DNA from: Flectobacillus rivi
GTDB lineage: Bacteria; Bacteroidota; Bacteroidia; Cytophagales; Spirosomataceae
Direction: 5' to 3'
NCBI RefSeq assembly: GCF_030056655.1
Contig: NZ_JASHIE010000022.1
Span: 1-64,000, forward strand
DNA: 64,000 bases
The notes under the pieces were generated by a model that was not told where the DNA came from, did not search any database, and saw only the letters and a list, made by a program, of their open reading frames with translations. Each line of letters starts with the position of its first letter. Position 1 is the stretch's first letter. Made by a program: the position numbers and the translations under genes. This document shows, one piece after another, positions 25,078-34,258 of this stretch.

Positions 25078-26331
25078 ATGAACTTATTACATATTTCTTG
25101 GAAAAACCTAAAAGATAAACCCCTAACCAGTTTCCTGAGTATCTTACTGATGTCGTTAGGGATAGCTATTATCTCTTTGTTGTTACTGGTTGGCAAACAA
25201 TTAGAAGAAAAATTTACCCGAAATATTCAAGGAATAGATATGGTATTGGGCGCCAAAGGAAGTCCTCTACAATTGATTTTGGCAGCAGTATATCAGATAG
25301 ACTCGCCAACAGGTAATATCAATATGGATGAGGCGATGCGTTTTACCCGTAACCCAATGGTACAGTCAGCGATTCCACTTTCGATGGGCGATAGCTATCA
25401 AGGCTATCGTATTATTGGCACAACTCCCAAATATATTGAACATTTTCAGGGCGAGTTTGAGCAAGGAAAAGCATTCGAAAATGCCTTAGAAATCGTAGTC
25501 GGAGCCAAAGTTGCTCGTAACCTAGGTCTCAAAGTAGGTGATTCTTTTGCAAGTCAGCATGGCTACGATGGCGAGGGTGACCATCACGAAGAAAGTAAAT
25601 TCAAAGTGGTGGGAGTTCTGAAGCAAAGCAACTCCGTTCTGGATCAAGTATTGATAACCCCACTTGAAAGTGTGTGGGCCGTACACGAGCATCATGAAGC
25701 AGAAGAAGCAGGAAAAGGAGCCAATGCCTTGAAATTGCTTACCGAAGACGAACACAGTGAACAAGGCGAAGAACACCACGAGGATACTAAGGAAATCACG
25801 GCGATGCTCGTAAAATTCAGAAACCCAGCCATGGGTATGATGATTTCGAGAAGTATCAACGAAAACTCTACGATGCAGACTGCTACGCCTGCTATTGAAA
25901 TGAACCGCTTGTTTGCTTTGATGGGTGTTGGTATTGATACACTCAAGCTAATCGCTCTAGTCATTATCATTGTTTCGGGCATTAGTGTATTCGTTTCCTT
26001 ATATAATTCGTTAAAAGAGCGAAAATATGAAATGGCTTTAATGCTATCGATGGGAGCAAGCCGTACAAAATTATTTTTACTTTTGTTGTCAGAAGGTTTG
26101 ATTATCAGTGTGATAGGGTATGTTGTGGGTATCTTACTAAGTCGATTAGGCTTAGGAATTATGGCGCAGAATGTCGAACAAAACTTTCATTATGACTTTG
26201 GCGTTTTATCTTTGTTGACCGAAGAGGTTTGGCTATTAGCAGGAGCATTGGTAATCGGTTTATTAGCGGCAGCGATTCCTTCTTTAGGTATTTACAAAAT
26301 AGATATATCAAGAACTCTGGCTGATGATTAA
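25078..26331 (+). CDS. FtsX/MacB-type ABC permease with histidine-rich periplasmic domain
   Basis: A 417-residue permease from the ATG at 25078; 30 upstream in-frame residues overlap the ATPase gene and are rejected. One N-terminal helix (about 18-38) and three C-terminal helices (about 285-410) flank a MacB-like periplasmic domain. That domain has His/acid clusters: 161-172 (HGYDGEGDHHEE), 203-209 (HEHHEAE) and 226-236 (HSEQGEEHHED), an obvious metal-binding composition. The C-terminal helices match LolC/FtsX permeases (YNSLKERKYEMALMLSMGAS). The neighbouring DUF3299 gene and the nearby zinc-type genes suggest divalent metal handling, probably zinc. Confidence 0.85.
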   Translation: MNLLHISWKNLKDKPLTSFLSILLMSLGIAIISLLLLVGKQLEEKFTRNIQGIDMVLGAKGSPLQLILAAVYQIDSPTGNINMDEAMRFTRNPMVQSAIPLSMGDSYQGYRIIGTTPKYIEHFQGEFEQGKAFENALEIVVGAKVARNLGLKVGDSFASQHGYDGEGDHHEESKFKVVGVLKQSNSVLDQVLITPLESVWAVHEHHEAEEAGKGANALKLLTEDEHSEQGEEHHEDTKEITAMLVKFRNPAMGMMISRSINENSTMQTATPAIEMNRLFALMGVGIDTLKLIALVIIIVSGISVFVSLYNSLKERKYEMALMLSMGASRTKLFLLLLSEGLIISVIGYVVGILLSRLGLGIMAQNVEQNFHYDFGVLSLLTEEVWLLAGALVIGLLAAAIPSLGIYKIDISRTLADD

Positions 26332-26414
26332 GTAGGAGTACTGAGTTAAGAGCGAAAATCCTACAGGCAAACTTGAATTTACGATTTCAACACTAAAAAC
26401 TAAATTTTGTATCA

Positions 26415-26891
26415 ATGAAAAAGAGCTTTCTATCTTTTGTATTTGCTAGCTTATTAATCAGCACGAGCGTCTTGGCTCATGAGCATCCTGCATTGCGCAT
26501 GGTAGCACCAGGCGAAAAACTGACTTGGGAAATTTTGAAGGATGTAGTATTCAAAAAGAAATGGTACCCACAAGAATCTATTTATATGTTGTACCCAACC
26601 TTTGGGGCATCAATAAAAAAGTTAGAGCATAAGGAAGTTACCATCAAAGGATATGTGATTCCTGTAGATGCCGCTACCAACGTGTATGTCTTGTCGGCAT
26701 TCCCTTACAGCCAATGTTTCTTTTGTGGTGGCGCTGGCCCTGAATCTGTAATGTCTTTGAAACCTAAAAAAGGAGGTTCAAAAAAATACAAAACAGACGA
26801 AATGCACACTTTCACAGGTAAATTGAAACTGAATGCAGATGATATTTACGAAATGAATTACATTCTTGAAGACGCTGACTTAGTGGAATAA
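26415..26891 (+). CDS. DUF3299-family secreted protein
   Basis: A 158-residue exported protein. The signal peptide is about 1-21 (ends VLA), so the mature protein starts at His22 (HEHPALR). An OB-like beta barrel carries VTIKGYVIPVD and the family motif FPYSQCFFCGGAGPESVM with Cys101/Cys104, a likely metal or thiol site. It lies 84 nt after the permease and shares its transcript, which ends at the hairpin 26920-26950. DUF3299 has no established activity. Co-location with the FtsX-type transporter suggests a periplasmic metal-binding or redox partner. Confidence 0.85.
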   Translation: MKKSFLSFVFASLLISTSVLAHEHPALRMVAPGEKLTWEILKDVVFKKKWYPQESIYMLYPTFGASIKKLEHKEVTIKGYVIPVDAATNVYVLSAFPYSQCFFCGGAGPESVMSLKPKKGGSKKYKTDEMHTFTGKLKLNADDIYEMNYILEDADLVE

Positions 26892-27217
26892 GAGTAGAAT
26901 AAATTCTGGATATATTAAGAAAGTCTCGCTAGTTTAGTGGGACTTTTTTTATGCCCTTACACAGGTTTATACAAGATATAATTGTAACAAATGTTTGGGA
27001 AAAAAAGCTAGTTTTTGACTTCTTCGTGAACTTATCAAGATTTGTAACTATTTTTTAAGTAGCTTGTTTATTTATAGTACTTTATACTCAAAACAATCTC
27101 AGTGGCTTTTTCCTTTGAAAGGCATGTAAGAGATTATTAAATTCAGACGATTTTCTAATAATAATTTCCCCATATCGAAGTACTCAGCTTCTTTATATCC
27201 CTAATCAAATTTATAAA
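26892..27217. other. Gap before glpD
   Basis: Contains only the terminator 26920-26950. No promoter of the TAnnTTTG form was found before glpD. Confidence 0.5.
26920..26950 (+). terminator. Rho-independent terminator after the DUF3299 gene
   Basis: Stem AAAGTCTCGCT / AGTGGGACTTT with G-U pairs and a short loop, followed by a T run. Confidence 0.75.
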
Positions 27218-28786
27218 ATGAATAGAAATTCTCAACTCCAAAAACTACGTCAAACTGAGCAATTTGATTTGTGTATCATCGGGGCAGGTGCTACGGGCGC
27301 AGGGATTGCCCTCGATGCAGTACTGCGAGGTTTGAAAGTGGTAATCATTGATAAAAATGATTTTGCTTCACAAACTTCTTCCAAATCCACTAAACTTATT
27401 CATGGAGGTGTTCGATATTTGGAACAAGCAGTCAAAAAACTGGATTGGGAACAATATAAGATGGTAAAAAAGGCATTGAAAGAGCGTGAGATATTGTTGA
27501 AAAATGCCCCACATCTTTCTCGTCCTTTAGCTTTGCTAACGCCTTGTTTTAGTTTTATCGAAAGCATTTACTATACCATCGGACTCAAAATGTATGAGTG
27601 GATTGCTGGTTCGCAAAATATTTCGTCCAGTGAAAGACTTTCGAAAAAAGAGGCTTTGGAATTAATACCTGAGCTAAAGAAAAAGCGTTTGAACTCGGCG
27701 GTGTTATACTATGATGGACAGCTCGACGATGCTCGCTACTGTTTAGCCCTTATGCAAACAGCGGTAGAAAAGGGTGCTTTGGCATTCAATTATGTACAGG
27801 CAAATAAGTTTGTTAAAAACGAAGATACAGGTCGTATCAAAACGCTACATGCGCAAGACTTGCTTTCGGGAGATGAAATTCAGATTCATGCAAAAGCATT
27901 TGTCAATGCCACTGGACCTTTTGCCGATCATATTCGTAAAATGGCCAATAGCAAAATGAAGCCACGTATCAAGGTAAGCCGTGGTGCACATATTGTTTTG
28001 CCTAAAAAGTATCTTCAAGGTGATGCAGCTATCTTGGTTCCGAAAACCGATGACGGTAGGGTAATTTTTATGATACCTTGGCAAGACCATCTTTTGGTAG
28101 GTACAACAGATGAAGAAGACCAACTGAGCGAAAACCCTAAACTAGAGGATTACGAACGTACATATCTGATTGATTATGTGAACCGCTATTTGGAAACACC
28201 TGTGACAGAAAAAGATGTTACTTCAGGTTTTGCGGGACAACGTCCTTTGTTGGAGGCTAAGCTTCATACAGCACTGGATTCTGAAACCAAATCGCTTGTG
28301 CGTGACCATGAGGTAGAAATCGATAAGCGTTCGAAATTGGTTAGTATCATGGGTGGAAAGTGGACAACCTATCGTTTGATGGCGAAAGACACAGTGGATA
28401 TGGTACAAGAAAATATACTTAAACAACCTGTTGCGGAATGTTCTACCGATAGGCAAATATTATTTGGAGGTGAGGGTTATCAGTTTGATGATTGGAAAGT
28501 GCTAGTAAATAAATACCAAGTTTCGACTGAAGTTGCACAGCATTTAATGAAAAAATATGGTAACAATGCAGGAAAAGTCCTTGAGTTATCTAACGAAGAT
28601 ACCGATCTCAAAAGCCTATTAGTAGTAGGGCATCCGTTTATCAAAGCTGAAGTAGTGTATGCAGTACGTGACGAAATGGCTTGTACAAAAGAAGACGTCC
28701 TTTTCAGAAGACTAGGGCTTGCCCTCAGAGATGCCGACGCCGCAGCCAAAGCAGAGTGGTATGTGGAGGAGGTATTGAAAGGTTAG
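27218..28786 (+). CDS. glpD: Glycerol-3-phosphate dehydrogenase, FAD-dependent
   Basis: A membrane-associated flavoenzyme that oxidises glycerol 3-phosphate to dihydroxyacetone phosphate and feeds electrons to quinone. It is 522 residues. The FAD-binding start is LCIIGAGATGAGIALDAVLR (24-43), followed by the GlpA/GlpD signature SSKSTKLIHGGVRYLE. The central part has VSRGAHIVLPKKYL and VGTTDEED, then the C-terminal DAO_C domain (EVVYAVRDEMACTKEDVLFRR, about 465-485). The gene is alone, with no glpK or glpF in the window. Its stop is followed within 15 nt by heptad repeats. Confidence 0.93.
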   Translation: MNRNSQLQKLRQTEQFDLCIIGAGATGAGIALDAVLRGLKVVIIDKNDFASQTSSKSTKLIHGGVRYLEQAVKKLDWEQYKMVKKALKEREILLKNAPHLSRPLALLTPCFSFIESIYYTIGLKMYEWIAGSQNISSSERLSKKEALELIPELKKKRLNSAVLYYDGQLDDARYCLALMQTAVEKGALAFNYVQANKFVKNEDTGRIKTLHAQDLLSGDEIQIHAKAFVNATGPFADHIRKMANSKMKPRIKVSRGAHIVLPKKYLQGDAAILVPKTDDGRVIFMIPWQDHLLVGTTDEEDQLSENPKLEDYERTYLIDYVNRYLETPVTEKDVTSGFAGQRPLLEAKLHTALDSETKSLVRDHEVEIDKRSKLVSIMGGKWTTYRLMAKDTVDMVQENILKQPVAECSTDRQILFGGEGYQFDDWKVLVNKYQVSTEVAQHLMKKYGNNAGKVLELSNEDTDLKSLLVVGHPFIKAEVVYAVRDEMACTKEDVLFRRLGLALRDADAAAKAEWYVEEVLKG

Positions 28787-28797
28787 GGGTTCCTTTA

Positions 28798-28996
28798 GAG
28801 TGAACAGGCACAGAGGCACAAAGTGTTTTTAGGGTATAGGGGTGAGGGTATAGGGTTTAGTTTTTTCGAAAAAAGTTGAAAAAGCGAGTAGATAGGATGT
28901 GGAAGCGTTTTGCCCTAACCCCTAACCCCTAACCCCTAACCCCTAACCCCTAACCCCTAACCCCTAACCCCTAACCCCTAACCCCTAACCCCTAAC
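28798..28996. repeat. Compound heptad array: AGGCACA units, four TTAGGGK units, twelve inverted CCCCTAA units
   Basis: 28798-28827 holds AGGCACA-type units; 28829-28860 holds TTAGGGT ATAGGGG TGAGGGT ATAGGGT. After a ~50-nt spacer come 12 perfect tandem CCCCTAA units (28912-28995) running up to the TonB receptor stop codon (28997). The TTAGGGK and CCCCTAA parts are mutually inverted. It fills the gap between convergent glpD and the receptor gene. Confidence 0.95.
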
Positions 28997-31324
28997 TTAA
29001 AATCTATACTGCACTCTCAACGAAATATTTCTTCCCATTTCGTCGGTAAAATATCTGAAGCGATTCATATAGTCTCGATAAGATTTGTTGAGCAGATTGC
29101 TTACACCCAGACCAAAGGTGAAATTTTTGTAAGGATACGAAGCATTCATACTCCACAAACTATAACCAGAAGGAGGTGCCAAGAAATCGCTATTGGCTTC
29201 TACACGAGTTTGACGAGCTACTAATAAATTGGTTAGACTCACGTAAGCCTGATTTTTCCCAAAAGTATAACGCAGACTACTCTCCAAACGGTCGGCAGGA
29301 ATATTGACCATATAAACATCGTTGCGAGTATCTTTGGCTCTTACCATTGAGTATTTTTCAGTAATGGTAAAATGTTTTGAAATCAAATATTTGACAGATG
29401 CATCTATACCTGCAAAACGAGCGTCCACCTGCGTGTAATCAAAAGCTGGAAATGCACCTCTTACCGACAATACTGTTTGGATTTCGCCATTTTCTACACG
29501 AGGTTTTAGGTAAATAAAGTCGTTGATTAAGTTCAAATACGGACTAATCTCCCATGCCCACTTGCTTCCAGAGTATTCGGCAGAAACTGAAAAGTTATGT
29601 GCTACTTCAGGCTGTAGATTGATATTGCCTTTTTCGTAAGCTGCTGCACCATGGTGTACTCCATTAGAGAACAATTCATTCATATTGGGTGCACGCCAAG
29701 CAATAGCCGCATTTCCTTTAATCGATAATGACTCCGAACTATTCCATGCAAAGCCAATTGTTGAGGAGGCATTATTAAAAGTAAAAGAATAATTGAAAAG
29801 TTTGCTAGAGGCATCTAACCCATAAGCATCAGAAGAACGAATATCATAACGCAAACCACCTTCGAGTTCCCAACGATTTTTAACCCAACGTTCAATCAAA
29901 AATATGCCACCACTTTTAGTCTGATAGTTTGGAATTAATACGGTATTGATAAGCGGTTTGGTGAGTTCGTATGAAGAAGAAAGGTTTTCCTGATACATAC
30001 CACTTGCTCCAACTGTACCACTTAGTGTATTCCAAAGCGGTTTGTGGTCGAGTAATAACTCTGCTTGGTAAGTCGTGAGTTTAAAATTGAGGGTATTCAA
30101 TGTACGATTTCCTCTTGGTACATCATATTCCAAACGCCAGTCGTATTGACGAGAAAGAGTCAGTTGCCACTTTCCAAGATTTTCATTTACTAAAAAAGAT
30201 TTTACTTTAAAGAGATTATGCGCCAAATCCTGATTAGGACGATTGATGGTATAACTCGCCGAAGTAGGCGTGTAGTCACTATTGGGGCGTGAACTATTAA
30301 TGGCAGTGAGTAAGTCTGTAATATTGCCGATATGCGAACCAGAAAAGATTCCTAATTGAGTATCAAAGTAGCTAAAATAGGCTTCTGTACCCCAGTGAGC
30401 GGTATTATAACCAACTGTTGCCGAAAAATTTCGTTCTTGAATACCTGTATTGGCTAAATAATAATCGGCAGTTTTGATGTCGGCACCTCTTTTGTAAGTG
30501 CCTTGCAAACGCCAAGCCCAGCCTTTTTTCTTCAGCAAACCTCCCTCAATAATCCCAGAGGCAATCCCTTGCTGACCATTCGAAAAGCCTACCAAATTTG
30601 CTTCACCATGAATCGCTGCCGAATCGGGTAGGGGATTTGGTTCTACCATAATAACGCCAGCAATAGCATCAGAGCCATAGCGAACACCCGCAGCGCCTTT
30701 AATGACCGTAAGTTTTTGTGCCATAAACGGGTCAATTTCTGGTGCATGCTCGCTACCCCACTGTTGTCCTTCCTGACGAATCCCGTTATTAAGAATCAAT
30801 ACACGATTTGAGTGCATCCCATGAATCACGGGTTTGGCAATACTACTGCCTGTTTGAAGCGTGGTTACGCCTGTTGCAGCTTTGAGGGCTTCGCCAAGAC
30901 TTTGTCCACGAGTTTCGGCAAGATCGCTACCTTCAATGATTGATTTGGCTTTGGTTTGATTCTCAGTTTTTTTCCCTGAAACTACTACCTCTTGCAAATG
31001 CTCATCATCGTTGGCAAGGGTAAGCTCTTTAGAATGCTCTTGAGTTAAGTTAATGGGCACTTCTATCTTTTGGAAACCCACCGCCTGACATACAAGCGTG
31101 TAAGCACCCTGACAAAGTTTTGGAAATTGATACTCACCTTTGGCATCGGTGAATACAGCATATTTTGTGCCTTTCAAATACACCACAGCTCCTGGAATTG
31201 GATTGTGCGCATTGGTTTCGTGTACGACACCTTTGAGAGTACAGTTACAATTAGTTGTATTTTGTGCAATAGTGTTCAACCCAAAGCTGAGTAATACCGT
31301 AAGTATAAAAAAAAGTTTTTTCAC
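28997..31324 (-). CDS. TonB-dependent outer-membrane receptor, probably zinc
   Basis: A 775-residue receptor. The signal peptide spans about 1-20; then a carboxypeptidase-regulatory domain (about 28-112: LKGVVHETNAHNPIPGAVVYL), a plug domain (about 120-230: GQSLGEALKAATGV, VIHGMHSNRVLILNNG) and a 22-strand barrel ending MGRNISLRVQYRF. The plug sequences GQQWGSEHAPEIDPF and RYGSDAIAGVI resemble the ZnuD-like group. A palindrome TTGCAACAAAGTTGCAA (31375-31391) sits at its -33 position, matching the operators at 19606-19700, so zinc repression by a Zur-type protein is inferred. It carries no TonB box that I can place with confidence. Confidence 0.9.
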   Translation of the reverse strand: MKKLFFILTVLLSFGLNTIAQNTTNCNCTLKGVVHETNAHNPIPGAVVYLKGTKYAVFTDAKGEYQFPKLCQGAYTLVCQAVGFQKIEVPINLTQEHSKELTLANDDEHLQEVVVSGKKTENQTKAKSIIEGSDLAETRGQSLGEALKAATGVTTLQTGSSIAKPVIHGMHSNRVLILNNGIRQEGQQWGSEHAPEIDPFMAQKLTVIKGAAGVRYGSDAIAGVIMVEPNPLPDSAAIHGEANLVGFSNGQQGIASGIIEGGLLKKKGWAWRLQGTYKRGADIKTADYYLANTGIQERNFSATVGYNTAHWGTEAYFSYFDTQLGIFSGSHIGNITDLLTAINSSRPNSDYTPTSASYTINRPNQDLAHNLFKVKSFLVNENLGKWQLTLSRQYDWRLEYDVPRGNRTLNTLNFKLTTYQAELLLDHKPLWNTLSGTVGASGMYQENLSSSYELTKPLINTVLIPNYQTKSGGIFLIERWVKNRWELEGGLRYDIRSSDAYGLDASSKLFNYSFTFNNASSTIGFAWNSSESLSIKGNAAIAWRAPNMNELFSNGVHHGAAAYEKGNINLQPEVAHNFSVSAEYSGSKWAWEISPYLNLINDFIYLKPRVENGEIQTVLSVRGAFPAFDYTQVDARFAGIDASVKYLISKHFTITEKYSMVRAKDTRNDVYMVNIPADRLESSLRYTFGKNQAYVSLTNLLVARQTRVEANSDFLAPPSGYSLWSMNASYPYKNFTFGLGVSNLLNKSYRDYMNRFRYFTDEMGRNISLRVQYRF

Positions 31325-31347
31325 GTTTGTCGATAATTGTTGGTAAA

Positions 31348-31393
31348 CAAAGATAATAATTGACAGGCTAATAATTGCAACAAAGTTGCAATT
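31348..31393 (-). promoter_or_regulatory. TonB receptor promoter with Zur-box-like operator
   Basis: On the minus strand the -7 element is TATCTTTG (31355-31348). The palindrome AATTGCAAC-AAA-GTTGCAATT (31373-31393, perfect 9-3-9) covers the -33 region with a TTG at 31380-31378 and a 22-nt spacer. The distance from -7 to the box differs by only 1 nt from that at the lipoprotein promoter. Confidence 0.75.
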
Positions 31394-31659
31394 AAGGAGG
31401 TTCTAAAATTTGGATATTTTTAAGGAGAGGGGGAATTTTTGTTTAACTTTTTAAGGGTATAAACTTAAACAAAATGCTTTGTTTAACAAAATTGGCTTGC
31501 TGTTAAACTTTTTTCTAAATTTTTGAACTTTTTTAAACAAATAAGAAACTTATATTTTTTTGATAAATACTTGATTTAAGCCTTATTGGCTATTAATTCT
31601 AATTTAATTTTAATATAAAATTTATTCGAAAAAGTTTTGAAGTTTGTTTAATGTTGTAA

Positions 31660-31667
31660 TATATTTG
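31660..31667 (+). promoter_or_regulatory. Promoter of the ECF sigma gene
   Basis: TATATTTG (31660-31667) is preceded by TTG (31637-31639) with a 20-nt spacer. The ATG is at 31701, leaving a leader of about 27 nt. The 300 nt upstream (31395-31636) are extremely T/A-rich with no other feature seen. Confidence 0.75.
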
Positions 31668-31700
31668 TTAAACAAATCAACAAATAAACTCAACACGATT

Positions 31701-32213
31701 ATGACTGCTATTGAATTTTCATTCCACATAGGTAGAGTTTCAAAGTCATTGAAACCGTTTGCTATGAAGTTGACTAGAGATTACGAAGATGCAAATGATT
31801 TGTTACAGGACACTTTGTTGAAGGCATTCACCAACAGAGATAAATATACAGAAGGTACCAACTTGAAAGCATGGTTGTACACTATCATGAAAAATACTTT
31901 TATTACGAATTATCAAAAAATGGTTCGTAAAAATACCTTCATTGATACTTCTGATAACTTGCATTATATCAACTCTTTAGAATCAAGCACCGACAACAGT
32001 GCAGCAAGTGCTTTTGCTCTTAATGATATAGAAAATGCCGTTAAATCGTTAGATGAGGCATATCGTATGCCTTTTGTCATGTATTTCAGAGGCTTTAAAT
32101 ACCATGAAATAGCCGACAAATTGAACATCCCAATTGGTACTGTTAAGAATCGTATCCATATAGCCAGAAAGGAATTAAAAGATAAGCTTCACATGTATGC
32201 TTATTGGAATTAA
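31701..32213 (+). CDS. ECF-type RNA polymerase sigma factor
   Basis: A 170-residue alternative sigma factor. Region 2 (about 20-80) has LTRDYEDANDLLQDTLLKAF and NLKAWLYTIMKNTFI; region 4 (about 110-165) has YHEIADKLNIPIGTVKNRIH, the -35 recognition helix-turn-helix. The ATG at 31701 is used because the promoter lies at 31660-31667, and the upstream residues match nothing. No anti-sigma gene lies next to it. It is 475 nt upstream of crtI-crtB on the same strand; in Bacteroidota such sigma factors often sit beside carotenoid genes, so it may control them. Confidence 0.9.
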   Translation: MTAIEFSFHIGRVSKSLKPFAMKLTRDYEDANDLLQDTLLKAFTNRDKYTEGTNLKAWLYTIMKNTFITNYQKMVRKNTFIDTSDNLHYINSLESSTDNSAASAFALNDIENAVKSLDEAYRMPFVMYFRGFKYHEIADKLNIPIGTVKNRIHIARKELKDKLHMYAYWN

Positions 32214-32688
32214 GGCTTAAACGTTGTAACTTGGTGCCTAAAATTAATTAGGACAAGTCGTTCCAGCTGGAGTTACACTTCATCAACACCAAAAGTATTG
32301 ACTCCAAAAACGACAATTGTGAAATAATTGATTAGTTTTTTGGTTAACAGAAGAAAGTTGCAAAGGGTCGAGCGCTTGCTCGACTTTTTTGTTTTTGTTT
32401 AATTTTTAAAAACTAAACCTTTTACAAAACATTCTTTAGGCTTCTCAGTTTATTACAGTATAAAGTTTCTATTCTAAGATTTCTCAATACCATTTTACAA
32501 GAATTGCACAACGAAATAAAATTCCTACGTAGATTTAGACGTAAAAGGTAAAATTGTATCGTATGGCATTAGTTTGACTAGACACTTTCTATCTCAATCA
32601 CTCTTAAGAACTTTAACTACCTAAAAGTATCTATCTCAAAACCACAAACAGAATAATCGCTGATTTGGATACTTAAACAAAACTATAC
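32214..32688. other. Gap between sigma gene and crtI
   Basis: Contains the sigma-gene terminator (32367-32390). No TAnnTTTG promoter is seen before crtI, which would fit transcription by an alternative sigma factor. Confidence 0.5.
32367..32390 (+). terminator. Rho-independent terminator downstream of the sigma gene
   Basis: Perfect 7-bp stem GTCGAGC / GCTCGAC with loop GCTT, followed by six T. It lies about 150 nt after the stop codon. Confidence 0.85.
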
Positions 32689-34158
32689 ATGAAAAAAGTA
32701 ATTGTAATTGGAGCGGGATTTTCGGGTTTAGCCGCCGCAACTGGCTTGGCCGATAAAGGTTATGACGTTACGATTCTAGAAAAAAATAGCATGGCGGGTG
32801 GTCGTGCAAGAGTTTTTGAGGCAGAGGGTTTTACATTTGATATGGGACCAAGTTGGTATTGGATGCCTGATATTTTTGACAACTATTTTGCCAAGTTCAA
32901 CAAAAAAACTTCTGATTATTATGATTTAGTGCGTCTTGACCCTTCGTACGCTGTGATTTTGGAAGGAAACGAAACTATTGCATTACCTGCTGGAGTCGAT
33001 AAGCTTGAAGCGTTATTTGAAGAAATGGAGTCTGGTAGTGGTGCAAAGTTTAGAGAGTTTCTTCGACAAGCCGAATACAAATACGAAGTAGGGATCAATA
33101 AGTTTGTTTGGAAACCTTCTCGCAGTATTTCAGAATTTGTAAGTGTAAAATTATTATATGATGTAGTTCGATTAGACGTATTTCAGTCTTTTGCTAAGCA
33201 TATTCGTAAGTTTTTTACAGACGATAAAATATTAAAATTGATGGAGTTTCCTATTCTGTTTTTGGGAGCTACGCCCGAAAATACTCCAGCAATGTATAGC
33301 TTGATGAACTACGCCGAAATGCAATTAGGCACATGGTACCCGATGGGAGGTATGCACAAAATTGTACAAGGAATGGTTGCATTGGCAGAAGAGAAAGGCG
33401 TAAAAATACTTTATAATCAAGAAGTTGAAAAAGTAGTGATAAACAATGGCATAGCCAAACAAGTTATTACTAATCAAGGAACTTTTGATGCTGATGCCGT
33501 AGTGGCTAGTGCCGACTATCATCATGTTGAAGATAAAATTTTAGGACAAAATTATCGAAACTACGATGAAGAGTATTGGGATAAACGAGTGATGGCTCCA
33601 TCATCTTTATTGTTTTATTTGGGGGTCAACAAGCGTATTCCAAAGTTGTTACACCATAATTTATTTTTTGACGAAGATTTTAGTCTTCATGCACACGAAA
33701 TTTATACTGAACCGAAATGGCCTTCGAAGCCCTTATTTTATGCTTCAGCACCATCAGTAACAGATAGTAGTGTTGCCCCTGAGGGTTGTGAAAATATATT
33801 TTTATTAATTCCTGTAGCTCCAGATTTGGAAGATACAGACGAAATGAGAGAAAAATATTATGATATTTTGATGGAGCGTCTTGAAAAATACTGCGGTACC
33901 TCGATTCGAGATGCCGTGGTGTATAAAAGAAGCTATGCACATCATGATTTCAAACAAGATTATCATGCTTTCAAAGGTAATGCGTATGGTTTGGCAAACA
34001 CACTAATGCAAACAGCTTTGTTGAAGCCAACCTTGAAAAATAAAAAGATACAAAACTTTTATTATACAGGTCAGCTGACAGTTCCAGGTCCTGGAGTTCC
34101 CCCCTCTCTGATATCAGGCTTATTAGTAGCGAACGAATTGGATAAGGAGATGAGATAG
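32689..34158 (+). CDS. crtI: Phytoene desaturase family carotenoid oxidoreductase
   Basis: FAD-dependent enzyme that introduces double bonds into phytoene on the way to lycopene. It is 489 residues, normal for CrtI. The N-terminus has the dinucleotide fold VIVIGAGFSGLAAATGLADK (4-23), then GGRARVFEAEGFTFDMGPSW. The C-terminal FAD contact is YTGQLTVPGPGVPPSLISG (about 462-480), the standard carotenoid desaturase signature. The phytoene synthase gene follows 100 nt later. No cyclase or hydroxylase is nearby, so the final pigment is not evident from this window. Confidence 0.93.
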   Translation: MKKVIVIGAGFSGLAAATGLADKGYDVTILEKNSMAGGRARVFEAEGFTFDMGPSWYWMPDIFDNYFAKFNKKTSDYYDLVRLDPSYAVILEGNETIALPAGVDKLEALFEEMESGSGAKFREFLRQAEYKYEVGINKFVWKPSRSISEFVSVKLLYDVVRLDVFQSFAKHIRKFFTDDKILKLMEFPILFLGATPENTPAMYSLMNYAEMQLGTWYPMGGMHKIVQGMVALAEEKGVKILYNQEVEKVVINNGIAKQVITNQGTFDADAVVASADYHHVEDKILGQNYRNYDEEYWDKRVMAPSSLLFYLGVNKRIPKLLHHNLFFDEDFSLHAHEIYTEPKWPSKPLFYASAPSVTDSSVAPEGCENIFLLIPVAPDLEDTDEMREKYYDILMERLEKYCGTSIRDAVVYKRSYAHHDFKQDYHAFKGNAYGLANTLMQTALLKPTLKNKKIQNFYYTGQLTVPGPGVPPSLISGLLVANELDKEMR

Positions 34159-34258
34159 AAAAATCACCCAACCACATACTTACTAAACATTACTAAATCA
34201 CTTTTAAACCTTTAACGGCAAAAAGGCTTTGGCTTTGATGCAATGATGCTTTAAGGAC

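Noticed and set aside
28912..28995. Possible CRISPR array
   Set aside because: The repeat is a perfect 7-mer without spacers, and no cas gene is in the window.
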